Positions 44,315 to 55,862 of a stretch of 64,000 bases of DNA are shown here, in pieces. The stretch spans positions 310,001-374,000 of the forward strand of contig NZ_CP133083.1 of the NCBI RefSeq assembly GCF_030908545.1, read 5' to 3'. The position numbers and the translations under genes were made by a program. The notes below the pieces were generated by a model, which saw only the letters and a program-made list of their open reading frames with translations, did no database searches and was not told the origin of the DNA. This DNA comes from Nitrosomonas sp. sh817 (GTDB lineage Bacteria; Pseudomonadota; Gammaproteobacteria; Burkholderiales; Nitrosomonadaceae). Positions within the stretch are counted from its first letter, which is position 1. The number at the start of each line of letters is the position of its first letter.

Positions 44315-44674
44315 ATGCTAACCATTACAGTTACTCATCGAAAAGAACTCAAAGCGCGCGCGCATGCATTGAATCCGGTTGTCATGATAGGGAAATCCGG
44401 ATTATCCGCGAATGTTATTGGAGAAATTGATCGAGCATTATCAAGCCACGAGCTAATAAAAATCAAAGTCCAGATGGATGATCGCGTGGCTAGAAATACT
44501 TTTTTTGAAGAGATATGCGCATTGACCAACGCTGCCCCAGTTCAGCACGTGGGAAAGATTTTGATCATTTATCGTCCCAAGCCGGAAGAAACGGAAAAGA
44601 AACTCGAACGCGCACGTGCACCCGCCAAGAAAAAACGTGCGCCGTTACGTAAGAAGCGTGATTTTCAGAACTGA
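44315..44674 (+). CDS. YhbY-type RNA-binding protein (CRM domain)
   Basis: This 119-residue protein has a CRM/YhbY fold that binds the ribosomal large subunit precursor. Motifs are HRKELKARAHALNPVVMIGK, GLSANVIGEIDRALSSHELIK and the GxxG-like segment HVGKILIIYRP. The tail (KKLERARAPAKKKRAPLRKK) is strongly basic. The ATG at 44315 is preferred over the TTG at 44303. In many proteobacteria yhbY stands back to back with rlmE-ftsH or near greA/carB; here it converges on greA. Confidence 0.9.
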   Translation: MLTITVTHRKELKARAHALNPVVMIGKSGLSANVIGEIDRALSSHELIKIKVQMDDRVARNTFFEEICALTNAAPVQHVGKILIIYRPKPEETEKKLERARAPAKKKRAPLRKKRDFQN

Positions 44675-44687
44675 GAGATTATTGCGC

Positions 44688-45164
44688 CTAGATGTACTTG
44701 ACATTCAAGATTTCATATTCGCGGATACCGCTTGGCGCTTGAACTTCTGCGATATCGCCAGCGTATTTTCCGATTAAGGCCCGTGAAATGGGGGAACTGA
44801 TTGAAATTTTCCCGTCCTTGATATCCGCTTCATCGTCTCCGACGATTTGATAAGTCACAGTCTCGCCATTTTGCAAATCTTCCAATTCGACAGTGGCGCC
44901 GAAGACACAAGCGCCATCCGCATTGATAAGCGCCGGATTGATGATTTGAGCGCTGGAGAGTTTGCTTTCCAGTTCGGCAATGCGCCCTTCAATAAAGCTT
45001 TGTTTTTCCTTGGCGGCATCGTATTCGGCATTTTCCGAAAGATCGCCATGTGAGCGCGCTTCAGCAATCGCAGCTATCACCGCGGGGCGATGTATCGTTT
45101 TCATCTCATGCAATTCTTTACGCAGCGCTTCCGCTCCTACGACCGTTAATGGAATAGTACTCAT
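44688..45164 (-). CDS. greA: Transcription elongation factor GreA
   Basis: This 158-residue factor rescues backtracked RNA polymerase by stimulating transcript cleavage. The N-terminal coiled coil has the tip acidic residues in ARSHGDLSENAEYDAAKEKQ; the C-terminal FKBP-like domain ends ISSPISRALIGKYAGD. I start at 45164 (MSTIPLTVVGAEALRKEL), the family N-terminus; the frame continues upstream over the carB end without meaning. It is 49 bp after carB, giving the common carA-carB-greA order. Confidence 0.96.
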   Translation of the reverse strand: MSTIPLTVVGAEALRKELHEMKTIHRPAVIAAIAEARSHGDLSENAEYDAAKEKQSFIEGRIAELESKLSSAQIINPALINADGACVFGATVELEDLQNGETVTYQIVGDDEADIKDGKISISSPISRALIGKYAGDIAEVQAPSGIREYEILNVKYI

Positions 45165-45213
45165 TGTAATTTCATGCCTTTCATGTTCATCCGATTGATT
45201 GTACTGAAGCAAG

Positions 45214-48435
<3,222 letters not shown>

Positions 48436-48468
48436 ACTTAGTTATTCTTGAATGGAAACTGAGCGTTG

Positions 48469-49629
48469 TTAAAGTGGATTGTGAAGATCGTTTTTATAGC
48501 GTTGCATCATGCCGATGAATTTATCGAACAGATAATCGGCTTCATGCGGTCCCGGACTGGCTTCCGGGTGGCCTTGAAAGCAAAAAGCCGGTTTGTCGGT
48601 CAGCTCAAATCCTTGCAAACTGCGATCGAATAAGGATACATGCGTAACCCGGACATTCGCCGGCAAGGTACCGGCATCGACGGCAAAGCCGTGATTCTGG
48701 CTGGTGATGATGACTTTTCCGCTGGCAACATCCTGTACCGGATGATTGGCGCCGTGGTGACCGAATTTCATCTTGACGGTGCGTGCGCCGCTGGCGAGGC
48801 CAAGCAGTTGATGACCCAGGCAGATTCCAAAAATCGGAATATTCTTTTGCAGCAGTGCTTGGGTCGCGGCAATGGCATAATCGCACGGTTCCGGATCGCC
48901 GGGGCCATTCGAAAGAAACACGCCGTCGGGTTGCAGTTTTAAAATTTCCGCAGCGGAAGTTTGCGCCGGCAGAACCGTCACTTTGCAGCCGCGTTGCGCC
49001 AATTTGCGCAGAATGGTCCGCTTAATACCGAAATCAAGGGCCGCAACATGAAAATTTGAACTGCCCTGAGACTGGAAACCGGATTCGAGCGACCACTCGC
49101 CTTCGGTCCAGGTGTAAGGCTGCTGGCAGCTCACGACTTTGGCAAGATCCATTCCAGCCAATCCTGGAAACGCTCTTGCCGCTTGCAACGCTTGTTCCTC
49201 GTCAATGGTTCCTGCCATGATGCAACCGGATTGCGCGCCTTTTTCCCGCAGAATCCGGGTCAATTTTCGCGTGTCAATTTCAGCGATTGCAACAACTTTC
49301 TGATATTCGAGAAACTCCGGCAATGTATGGGTTTTACGGAAATTGCTGGCAACGAGGGGCAGATCGCGGATTACCAAGCCGGCTGCATAGACTTTGTTGA
49401 CGTTACCCGATTCATAATCTTCCCAATTGGTGCCGGTATTGCCGATATGCGGATAGGTCAGTGTGATGATTTGCTGACAATAGGAAGGGTCGGTTAAAAT
49501 TTCCTGATAACCGGTCATCGCCGTGTTGAACGCCACTTCACCGGTATTGATGCCTGCAACGCCAATAGACACGCCACGAAAAATTGTTCCATCGGCAAGT
49601 GCGAGGATGGCGTGCGGTCGTTGTGACAC
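48469..49629 (-). CDS. carA: Carbamoyl-phosphate synthase small subunit
   Basis: This glutamine amidotransferase subunit supplies ammonia to CarB. I start at the GTG at 49629, since AAGGAG lies 5 bases upstream and the product starts [19 protein letters not shown], the standard N-terminus; 386 residues. The N-terminal CPSase domain carries [12 protein letters not shown]. The class I glutaminase domain has the nucleophile in [11 protein letters not shown] and the His/Glu pair in [16 protein letters not shown]. It is first in carA-carB-greA. The 364-bp upstream gap probably holds its regulated promoters. Confidence 0.96.
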   Translation of the reverse strand: MSQRPHAILALADGTIFRGVSIGVAGINTGEVAFNTAMTGYQEILTDPSYCQQIITLTYPHIGNTGTNWEDYESGNVNKVYAAGLVIRDLPLVASNFRKTHTLPEFLEYQKVVAIAEIDTRKLTRILREKGAQSGCIMAGTIDEEQALQAARAFPGLAGMDLAKVVSCQQPYTWTEGEWSLESGFQSQGSSNFHVAALDFGIKRTILRKLAQRGCKVTVLPAQTSAAEILKLQPDGVFLSNGPGDPEPCDYAIAATQALLQKNIPIFGICLGHQLLGLASGARTVKMKFGHHGANHPVQDVASGKVIITSQNHGFAVDAGTLPANVRVTHVSLFDRSLQGFELTDKPAFCFQGHPEASPGPHEADYLFDKFIGMMQRYKNDLHNPL

Positions 49630-49993
49630 AAAAACTCCTTGGAAACTGACAAGATCTGGAAAAAGGCCCAGGATCAATCGTTAAAAAGCCCTGGTTATTG
49701 AAGACCGGATTATACGTGAAAACGGTTCTTTTTTGTATGTGCACGGTTTCATCGTACCGTTTGGTTTTTTGATGGATTGCGGTTAATCCGGTTGCTGGTT
49801 TCCGGCGGATTTATTCGAGACAATCTTGCCCGGGGGATTAATAAGCGTTTCCATGATTTGAATGGAGTATGGTTTTGTTTCGATGCGATTGCCAGGTATT
49901 ATTCATCGTGTGTTTTTTTTGCTGTAGTGGCGTCCTTTTGAAAGATATCAATGGATTGGCTCAACATAATTCAAAAATTTTCAATTATCGATC
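49630..49993. other. Intergenic region between divergent carA and the PH-like gene
   Basis: No gene is seen in these 364 bp. A 28-bp stretch at 49825-49852 (ending TTAATAAGCGTTTCC) resembles the right end of the MITE-like repeat, as in CTTGCCCGG and AATCAGCGTTTCC at 50719-50735, so it looks like a remnant. The carA promoter must lie near 49650-49750, but I cannot name boxes with confidence. Confidence 0.45.
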
Positions 49994-50473
49994 ATGCATG
50001 TTTTCAAGTCTAAAGTAGATAAATGGGTGTTGGTTTGTTTCGCGTTGTCATTCATTGCCTGCCTGATGGGAACATCGGTCATGCTCAAGATCGGCGGAAC
50101 TGCCAATTATGTGATGGCTGCTGTCATCGTCATTGCCGGTATCGGCTTCCCGCTATGGATTCTGGTGTCAACCCGGTACATCGCTGATGACGAGAATCTC
50201 AAAATTGTCAGTGGCCCGTTTTCATGGATCATTCCGGTTCAAACGATAACATCCATTCAAGAAACGCAAAGCGCCATAACGAGTCCAGCCATGTCGTTCG
50301 ACAGACTGGAAATTACATACGGTGAAGATAAAGCCATTATCGTGTCACCGGCTGATAAGGAAGGGTTCATTAAAGCGCTGGGTAGCGACAAATTGATTGT
50401 CATGGGTAAGCGCCGGACAAAAGAAGCAAGAAACAGCGAAAAGAAAAGAAAACCGGATCGCAAAAACTCGTAA
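49994..50473 (+). CDS. Membrane protein with PH-like domain, function unknown
   Basis: This 159-residue protein has two membrane helices near the N-terminus (about residues 10-27 and 36-58). A small cytoplasmic domain with alternating strands follows (STRYIADDENLKIVSGPFSW and IPVQTITSIQETQ). This arrangement resembles bacterial PH domain proteins of the YyaB/bPH type. The C-terminus is very basic (GKRRTKEARNSEKKRKPDRK). No catalytic residues are evident. It stands alone before the repeat at 50605. Confidence 0.6.
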   Translation: MHVFKSKVDKWVLVCFALSFIACLMGTSVMLKIGGTANYVMAAVIVIAGIGFPLWILVSTRYIADDENLKIVSGPFSWIIPVQTITSIQETQSAITSPAMSFDRLEITYGEDKAIIVSPADKEGFIKALGSDKLIVMGKRRTKEARNSEKKRKPDRKNS

Positions 50474-50820
50474 AAATGGAAATTACTGCTGATATGTTCT
50501 TTTTTTTCGAGAGAAAAAGCGGGTGGTTTTGCATTAAAGTGTGGGGGTGATGCTTCAGTGATCATAAAGGATTCGGACTCGGATGCACAACTGCTTGATT
50601 TCCAGGGAAACATTGATTGATTGCCTGCGCAAGCGATTTGCTGCGTTGGGCGGTGCTCAGAAACTTGCCTATCTTATTGATATGTCTCATTTCTTGCGTT
50701 CATATCATCTTGCCCGGCGAATCAATCAGCGTTTCCCTAGTTTACCGGTGCTTTACCGCTGTTTGCCGGATGATCATTTTAGCCGTTGTTTTTTCAATCT
50801 AGCCTGTTACCGAGGTTGTT
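50474..50820. other. Intergenic region containing a diverged repeat copy
   Basis: These 347 bp hold no gene. Most of it is the diverged copy of the MITE-like element (50605-50737). The remainder is short AT-rich flanks. The start of the GGDEF/EAL gene is at 50821, so its promoter or leader lies in or right after the repeat. Confidence 0.5.
50605..50737. repeat. MITE-like inverted-repeat element, diverged copy
   Basis: GGGAAACATTGATTGATTG at the left and AATCAATCAGCGTTTCCC at the right are the inverted ends. Inside, TTGCCTATCTTATTGATATG matches the copy at 54888 (CGCCTATCTTGTTGATATG). Overall similarity to the other two copies is clearly lower than between them, so this copy is older. Same orientation as 54888-55034. 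Confidence 0.7.
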
Positions 50821-53139
50821 ATGGGTAATACCAAGCGTACGAAGTCCCAGCTTCTTGAAGAAATGCAGCAGTTGCGTTCCGAACTTACCGCAGTCAAGTT
50901 GATGACGGAAAAACAAACCCATGAGCTTTCTGTCAGTGAAGAGCGGTTCTCCCTGGCAATGCGCGGTGCGAACGACGGGCTTTGGGACTGGAATCTGGAA
51001 ACGGATGAAGTTTATTACTCACCGCGCTGGAAAAGCATGCTGGGCTATGCGGAAAGCGAACTGGAAAATAAATTGAGCACTTGGGCAAGCCTGGTTCATC
51101 CGGATGACAAAGAAATTGCGTTGGAAAAAGTGCGCGATTACCTTGATGGACGAAAAGATTCTTTCGAAGTGGAAATGCGCATGCGCCACAAGGACGGTCA
51201 CGAAGTGTTCGTACTTTCCCGCGCATTTTTGGTTACGCGCGGATCGGATGGTAAGCCGCTGCGTTTGGTTGGCACGCATGTCGATATCACCGAACGTAAA
51301 AAAACGGAAGCGTACGACGGCAAACAGGCCGAAATTCTTGCAATGATTGCAATAGGACGCCCCGCACCGGAGATCTACGATGCCATCGCGCTGATGTACG
51401 AAGCCCGTCATCCCGGCATGCGCTGCGCGATGCTCGAGTTGAGCGGTAACAAGCTGCTGCACGGCGGGTCGCCAAACTTGCCGAAGGAATATTGCGATGC
51501 TTTACACGGCATGGAAAACGGTCCTAGCGTTGGTTCTTGCGGCGCGTCGACTTACACCGGGCAACGCGTACTGGTGGAAAATATTGACACCGATCCCAAA
51601 TGGGCAAAAATCAAGCATTTCGCATTACCGCACGGTATGCGTTGTTGCTGGTCTGAACCGATCAGGAATTCCGAAGGAAAAGTTCTGGGTGCGTTCAGTA
51701 TGTACTACAACCATCCGGCGCTTCCCAATGAAAGAGAATTGAAAGATTTGATCGCCGCGGCCAGGTTGACAGGCATCGTGATGGAACGGGATCAAGCGCA
51801 AAAACGTATTTGGACGCTGGCGTATACCGATGAGCTGACCGGTCTTGCGAGCCGCGCTGCCTTCATACAACACATTGAAGAGATCACCAAAGCGTATTGC
51901 CGCCATAACCGCCGGTTTGGATTGCTCTACATCGATCTGGATGATTTTAAACGCGTGAACGATAGTCTGGGGCACGATGCCGGCGATTTGCTGCTGAAAA
52001 CCATTGCGCAGCGCTTGATAACGACTTGCCGCGAATCGGATTTTATTGCCCGGCTGGGCGGTGATGAATTCTGCATTCTGATTGAAGAAATGGAAGAAGA
52101 GTACGCTGCCCATGTCGCAAAGCGTTGCCTTGAAGCGATTTCGCAACCGATTGAAGTTTATTCCAGAAAAATTACACCGGCCTGCAGCATTGGTATCGCT
52201 TATTTTCCCGATGACGGCGAAGACCCTTCCATATTACTGAAAGCAGCCGATATTTCGCTTTATTCGGCAAAAGAAAACGGTAAAAATCATTATGCTTTTT
52301 ATCGGGCCGAGCTGACCCAAAAGGCGGAGTATCGCTTCCAGATCGAGCAGAGTCTCAGGGAAGCCATCGAAAACCAGGAATTATCACTGGTCTATCAGCC
52401 GCAGATCAATATCGAGACCGGGGAAATCTTCGGCACCGAAGCGCTATCCCGATGGTTTCATCCGCAATTAGGTCAGGTTCCGCCTGGCGATTTTATTGCA
52501 ACGGCGGAAAGAATCGGCATGAATAAAACACTGACCGAGTGGGTGTTGCAAACCGCCTGTAGTCAACTGGTTGCTTGGAAGAAACAAGGTTTCAAGGCGT
52601 TACGCATGGCAGTGAATATTTCCCCAAGCCTTTTCCTGGATCAGGAATTTGTGCGGCTGGTGAAGCGGATTATCGATGAAGCGGGAATCGCACCCGCCGA
52701 ATTGGAACTCGAAGTGACGGAAGGCATCGTGCAGACCGATCCACGCAATTTAATCGTTTTTCAGGACCTGAAAGACTTGGGTGTGCTGCTGTCCATTGAT
52801 GATTTTGGAACCGGTTATTCATCGTTTGCCTCGCTTAAGCACCTGATGGTCGATTATTTGAAAATCGATAAATATTTTATTGACGATATGCTGTCCGACG
52901 AGAAAACCCTGACTTTAGTCGGTTCCATGGTGAAAATGGGGCAAAAACTGGGATATGGCATCATCGCCGAAGGTGTCGAAACACAAGCGCAGTTGAAGAT
53001 TCTAAAAGATCTCAACTGTGAAATCGTGCAGGGCTATTTGTTCAGTAAACCAGTCGATGCGGACAGTATTTCCGGGCTATTGACCGGTGAAGCGCACAAA
53101 AAGATTCTCCACCAATGCCGGTTGGATAAGATTGCGTAA
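50821..53139 (+). CDS. PAS-GAF-GGDEF-EAL signalling protein (cyclic di-GMP turnover)
   Basis: This 772-residue cytosolic protein has a short coiled coil, then a PAS/PAC domain (about residues 38-160, DGLWDWNLETDEVYY). A GAF domain (about 170-320, GSCGASTYTGQRVLVENI and HGMRCCWSEPIR) follows. The diguanylate cyclase domain has RLGGDEF near residue 412, and the phosphodiesterase domain has TEALSRW near 539. RESD five residues before GGDEF is an inhibitory I-site. EAL catalytic motifs (DDFGTGYSS, IDKYFIDD, AEGVETQAQ) are complete. Both halves look active, so it may be a bifunctional enzyme whose balance is set by the sensor domains. No membrane segments. Ligands unknown. Confidence 0.93.
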   Translation: MGNTKRTKSQLLEEMQQLRSELTAVKLMTEKQTHELSVSEERFSLAMRGANDGLWDWNLETDEVYYSPRWKSMLGYAESELENKLSTWASLVHPDDKEIALEKVRDYLDGRKDSFEVEMRMRHKDGHEVFVLSRAFLVTRGSDGKPLRLVGTHVDITERKKTEAYDGKQAEILAMIAIGRPAPEIYDAIALMYEARHPGMRCAMLELSGNKLLHGGSPNLPKEYCDALHGMENGPSVGSCGASTYTGQRVLVENIDTDPKWAKIKHFALPHGMRCCWSEPIRNSEGKVLGAFSMYYNHPALPNERELKDLIAAARLTGIVMERDQAQKRIWTLAYTDELTGLASRAAFIQHIEEITKAYCRHNRRFGLLYIDLDDFKRVNDSLGHDAGDLLLKTIAQRLITTCRESDFIARLGGDEFCILIEEMEEEYAAHVAKRCLEAISQPIEVYSRKITPACSIGIAYFPDDGEDPSILLKAADISLYSAKENGKNHYAFYRAELTQKAEYRFQIEQSLREAIENQELSLVYQPQINIETGEIFGTEALSRWFHPQLGQVPPGDFIATAERIGMNKTLTEWVLQTACSQLVAWKKQGFKALRMAVNISPSLFLDQEFVRLVKRIIDEAGIAPAELELEVTEGIVQTDPRNLIVFQDLKDLGVLLSIDDFGTGYSSFASLKHLMVDYLKIDKYFIDDMLSDEKTLTLVGSMVKMGQKLGYGIIAEGVETQAQLKILKDLNCEIVQGYLFSKPVDADSISGLLTGEAHKKILHQCRLDKIA

Positions 53140-53226
53140 ATAATAAGCGGAAAGCTTGAAACTTCGGAAGAATCCGGAAAATCCCGCCGATTGAGCAAGA
53201 TTTCCCGGTTGTGTGACAAAACTGAA

Positions 53227-53829
53227 TTATGCGGTTGCTTTTCTGCGCAGCATAAAGCCCAGCATTCCTAAGCCGGCGAGCAGCATGGCATAGGTTTCCG
53301 GTTCCGGTACGGCGGCTACCGATACGTTATCGAGCAATAAGCCGACATTGTCGCCGCCCAGATTCTCAAAGCTGAAGCTATAAATCCCCGAAGCCGCTGG
53401 TGTGAAGCTTAAGGCATATGCTGTCAATCCGGCGCTGCTGCCTAACGTAGCCGAAGTACTGGCAGTGCCGAAATTGATGTTGGCGGTTTCAGTGGAGCCG
53501 CGCTGGCTGCCCGCCAGGTCAAATGACAAGGTATAAGTAACGCCGCCGGTTAAATTGACGCTGTTGGCAAAAATACCGCTATTGGCGGTGCTGCCGTCCA
53601 GATCGATATAGTTTCCGTTGCCCGGTAAGATGTCGATAAAACCGATTCCGATTAAATCGACCGTGCCGCTGGAAACGGTCCAGCCGCTGGCAACGGGCGG
53701 TATCCAATTGAGTGCCGATGGCGAGTAGCTATCGAAATTGTCGGAGAAAATGGTGACTGCCGCGCTGGCAGGCGCTGCGAATGCGGTGGTTATTGCTGCG
53801 GCAATAACGGCTGATTTGATTTTTTTCAT
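53227..53829 (-). CDS. PEP-CTERM-sorted exported protein
   Basis: This 200-residue exported protein has a signal peptide (MKKIKSAVIAAAITTAFAAP, cut near ASA) and the C-terminal sorting signal VPEPETYAMLLAGLGMLGF, ending in RRKATA. Such proteins are cut and anchored or released by exosortase (EpsH/XrtA), usually with exopolysaccharide or biofilm functions. The body is rich in Ser, Thr, Gly and Asn with beta-sandwich character (IDLDGSTANSGIFANSVNLT). GGGAGA stands before the ATG at 53829; an ATG at 53841 is a weaker choice. No exosortase gene is in this window. Confidence 0.88.
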   Translation of the reverse strand: MKKIKSAVIAAAITTAFAAPASAAVTIFSDNFDSYSPSALNWIPPVASGWTVSSGTVDLIGIGFIDILPGNGNYIDLDGSTANSGIFANSVNLTGGVTYTLSFDLAGSQRGSTETANINFGTASTSATLGSSAGLTAYALSFTPAASGIYSFSFENLGGDNVGLLLDNVSVAAVPEPETYAMLLAGLGMLGFMLRRKATA

Positions 53830-53936
53830 GGAATCTCCCATTTATAATTTGGTTAATCGATGTATCTTCGTTGAGCCGGGTGTGATGTATTGATCGCTAT
53901 TGTTACAAATGATTGTAAACATTACTTTATTAACCC

Positions 53937-54179
53937 ATGTTCCCGATCCTGATGTTAATGACCGGATTACGCAGGCGCAATAGAACATGGTTCCCGATTA
54001 TTCTAGTACATTTGTCCTATTTTCTACCGGAATCCATCGGAACATATGAACGATTCGTCGGAATGGACTTGTGCAGAGGAAGGCAAAAGACATACAATGA
54101 TGCCCTCGTTTTACCAATGAAACCAATCAATTGGAATCCTGACGCTGTTGATGTACTCACCTTCTTGTCCGACAAATGA
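53937..54179 (+). CDS. Uncertain small ORF, 80 residues
   Basis: This open frame overlaps the next gene by 4 bp (ATGA), which is the only positive sign. The product has a hydrophobic N-terminal part followed by a polar stretch (MDLCRGRQKTYNDALVLP) and ends NPDAVDVLTFLSDK. I recognise no family. No strong ribosome site precedes the ATG. It may be a real leader gene, a decayed cytochrome-like fragment, or chance. Confidence 0.25.
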   Translation: MFPILMLMTGLRRRNRTWFPIILVHLSYFLPESIGTYERFVGMDLCRGRQKTYNDALVLPMKPINWNPDAVDVLTFLSDK

Positions 54180-54889
54180 ATCAGCATTCTCCTAATCAAT
54201 ATTTTTTAATGGGCGTTCTATTGTTGTGGTGTTGGGCGTCGCTTGCCGTCGCGGATGAAAAAGTTGTGCATGTCATCGATTTCTCCGGCAATTCGAATGG
54301 TAGTGCCGTTTCCTGGCTGGAGGAACGGGGCTTCGAACTGCAGTTGGATGCAAAAAAACTGAATCCCCGGTTTGAGAACGATACCCTGGTGATCAGCGCT
54401 GACGGCGAGATGGCCGGATTGTTTGGTTTGCAGTTGCAGCAGCAGAATTTTATCCACGATGTTAAGCGGGTCGAAATCGTTTGGGGCGTGAACAAGTATC
54501 CGCAGGGCGCCAATTGGAACGAAGGCATTAACAGCGTGCCGATTGCCGTGATGTTGTCATTCGGGACTGAAAAGCTCTCAAGCGGTTTGCCGTTGGGCAT
54601 CTATTCAGCGCCCTATTTTTTGAGCGCTTTTATCGGCAAGGCTGAAGAACTGGGCCGCATGTATTTGGGCAAGCTATGGAAAAAGGGCGGGCGTTATTTT
54701 TGCGTGGCGTCCGGCGATCAGCCGGGTAAAGTGATTACCACCGATTTTGAAGTCGACGAAAAATTCCGCGCCACTTTCAAGCATGATAAAACACCGCCGA
54801 TTACGGGAATCGCTTTTCAGGCCAATACCAACAACACCCGGGGAGGCGCCGAAGCGTTTATCAAGAAGATTACCTTCTTATCCCGATAG
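54176..54889 (+). CDS. Exported protein of unknown function (DUF3047-like)
   Basis: This 237-residue protein has a signal peptide (MGVLLLWCWASLAVA, cut before DEK). An internal ATG at 54209 would give a shorter signal. The mature domain seems all-beta (IDFSGNSNGSAVSWLEERGF, KRVEIVWGVNKYPQGANW, ITGIAFQANTNNTRGGAEAF). It brings to mind DUF3047 proteins, but I cannot verify that. No catalytic motif stands out. Its stop codon overlaps the start of a MITE-like repeat. Confidence 0.55.
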   Translation: MNQHSPNQYFLMGVLLLWCWASLAVADEKVVHVIDFSGNSNGSAVSWLEERGFELQLDAKKLNPRFENDTLVISADGEMAGLFGLQLQQQNFIHDVKRVEIVWGVNKYPQGANWNEGINSVPIAVMLSFGTEKLSSGLPLGIYSAPYFLSAFIGKAEELGRMYLGKLWKKGGRYFCVASGDQPGKVITTDFEVDEKFRATFKHDKTPPITGIAFQANTNNTRGGAEAFIKKITFLSR

Positions 54890-55034
54890 GGAATGCTGAT
54901 TAATTGACTGCACGAGCGAATCACTTTGTTGCGCGGTACTCGCATCTTCGCCTATCTTGTTGATATGTCTCGGTTGCTGCATTCCGTGCGCCTCGTGCTT
55001 CCTCTCGTTCGCCGAATTAATCAGCATTTCCCTA
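54888..55034. repeat. MITE-like inverted-repeat element, copy 2
   Basis: The ~147-bp copy is inverted relative to the one at 26937-27084, with about 90% identity by eye. The ends are AGGGAATGCTGATTAATTG and GAATTAATCAGCATTTCCCT. It touches the stop codon of the exported-protein gene, as copy 1 touches nif3, which suggests targeting to, or tolerance at, gene 3' ends. An internal minus-strand frame encodes the same short peptide as in copy 1. Confidence 0.8.
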
Positions 55035-55095
55035 GGCGAATGCCGGACGTTCCCGGTGTTTTCTGGGCGCCATCCCGAAGTTGCTTCCATCGCAA

Positions 55096-55842
55096 GTGAA
55101 CATTCCCGCTGAATATTGGCTGCACCATGCAGTCTTTTATACCGCGCTGTTTTTAATTCACTATGTTTGTGGATTGCTCGTGATCCATCAAAATGTCAAA
55201 GTGAATTACACAAGGAAGATCAATCACTTCGCTTTTTTCTTCCTTCCGACCTTATTGTCTTGGGTGATTGAATACCCTTACAGCGCGGCGGCTTTTTTCA
55301 TGGACATGATCTGCGCATTTATCTTCCTGACATTTTTCATAGCGCCCCTGCGCAGCAGGATCGGAGTGCTGAATGTGATGTTTTGCTCGTTCGACCGGCC
55401 GGAAGACAGACCGTTGACGCTGACCTGGCTTTATACCCAGTTTATCGCAAGCTACTTGGTGCTGATTCCGTTGCTTGCTTATTTCGAGAGCCATGCGATG
55501 CTGCCGCTCGTCATGATCATCATCATTACCAACGGAATCGGCGACGGGCTTGCCGAACCGGTGGGCATCAAATTCGGCAAAAGAAAATATACGACGTATG
55601 CGCTGTTTACCAAGCAAAAATACGTGCGCAGCTATATCGGCAGCGCCTGCGTATGGGTAACGGCTTTCATCGCAATCCTCATATTCCACCAATATTTCAA
55701 CACAACGCAACTCATCGCCGCTTTGCTCACCGTGCCGCTTCTGATTACCTTGGCGGAAGCCTTTTCTCCCCATACCTGGGATAGTCCGCTGATCTATGCG
55801 GTTGGCGGCGTATCGCTGATCGGGATATTGCATTTTGTGTAA
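55096..55842 (+). CDS. Membrane protein related to dolichol kinase/CDP-transferase family
   Basis: This protein of about 250 residues has roughly seven membrane helices. TRKINHFAFFFLP near residue 40 and NGIGDGLAEPVGIKFGKRKY near residue 155 resemble the SEC59/DGK1/VTE5 and CDP-diacylglycerol synthase-like group, where GDG-x-A-x2-x-G-x4-GK(R/K)K marks the nucleotide site. YIGSACVW follows as in that group. A polyprenol, phytol or lipid kinase is possible. Start: GTG 55096 is my choice; a TTG at 55081 also fits and no clear ribosome site decides. Confidence 0.6.
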   Translation: MNIPAEYWLHHAVFYTALFLIHYVCGLLVIHQNVKVNYTRKINHFAFFFLPTLLSWVIEYPYSAAAFFMDMICAFIFLTFFIAPLRSRIGVLNVMFCSFDRPEDRPLTLTWLYTQFIASYLVLIPLLAYFESHAMLPLVMIIIITNGIGDGLAEPVGIKFGKRKYTTYALFTKQKYVRSYIGSACVWVTAFIAILIFHQYFNTTQLIAALLTVPLLITLAEAFSPHTWDSPLIYAVGGVSLIGILHFV

Positions 55843-55862
55843 TTTACGGATGGTTGCACTGT

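Noticed and set aside
54878-55090. Seventy-codon minus-strand frame with the same peptide
   Set aside because: It is the same repeat-internal frame in copy 2 and runs into flanking gene sequence.
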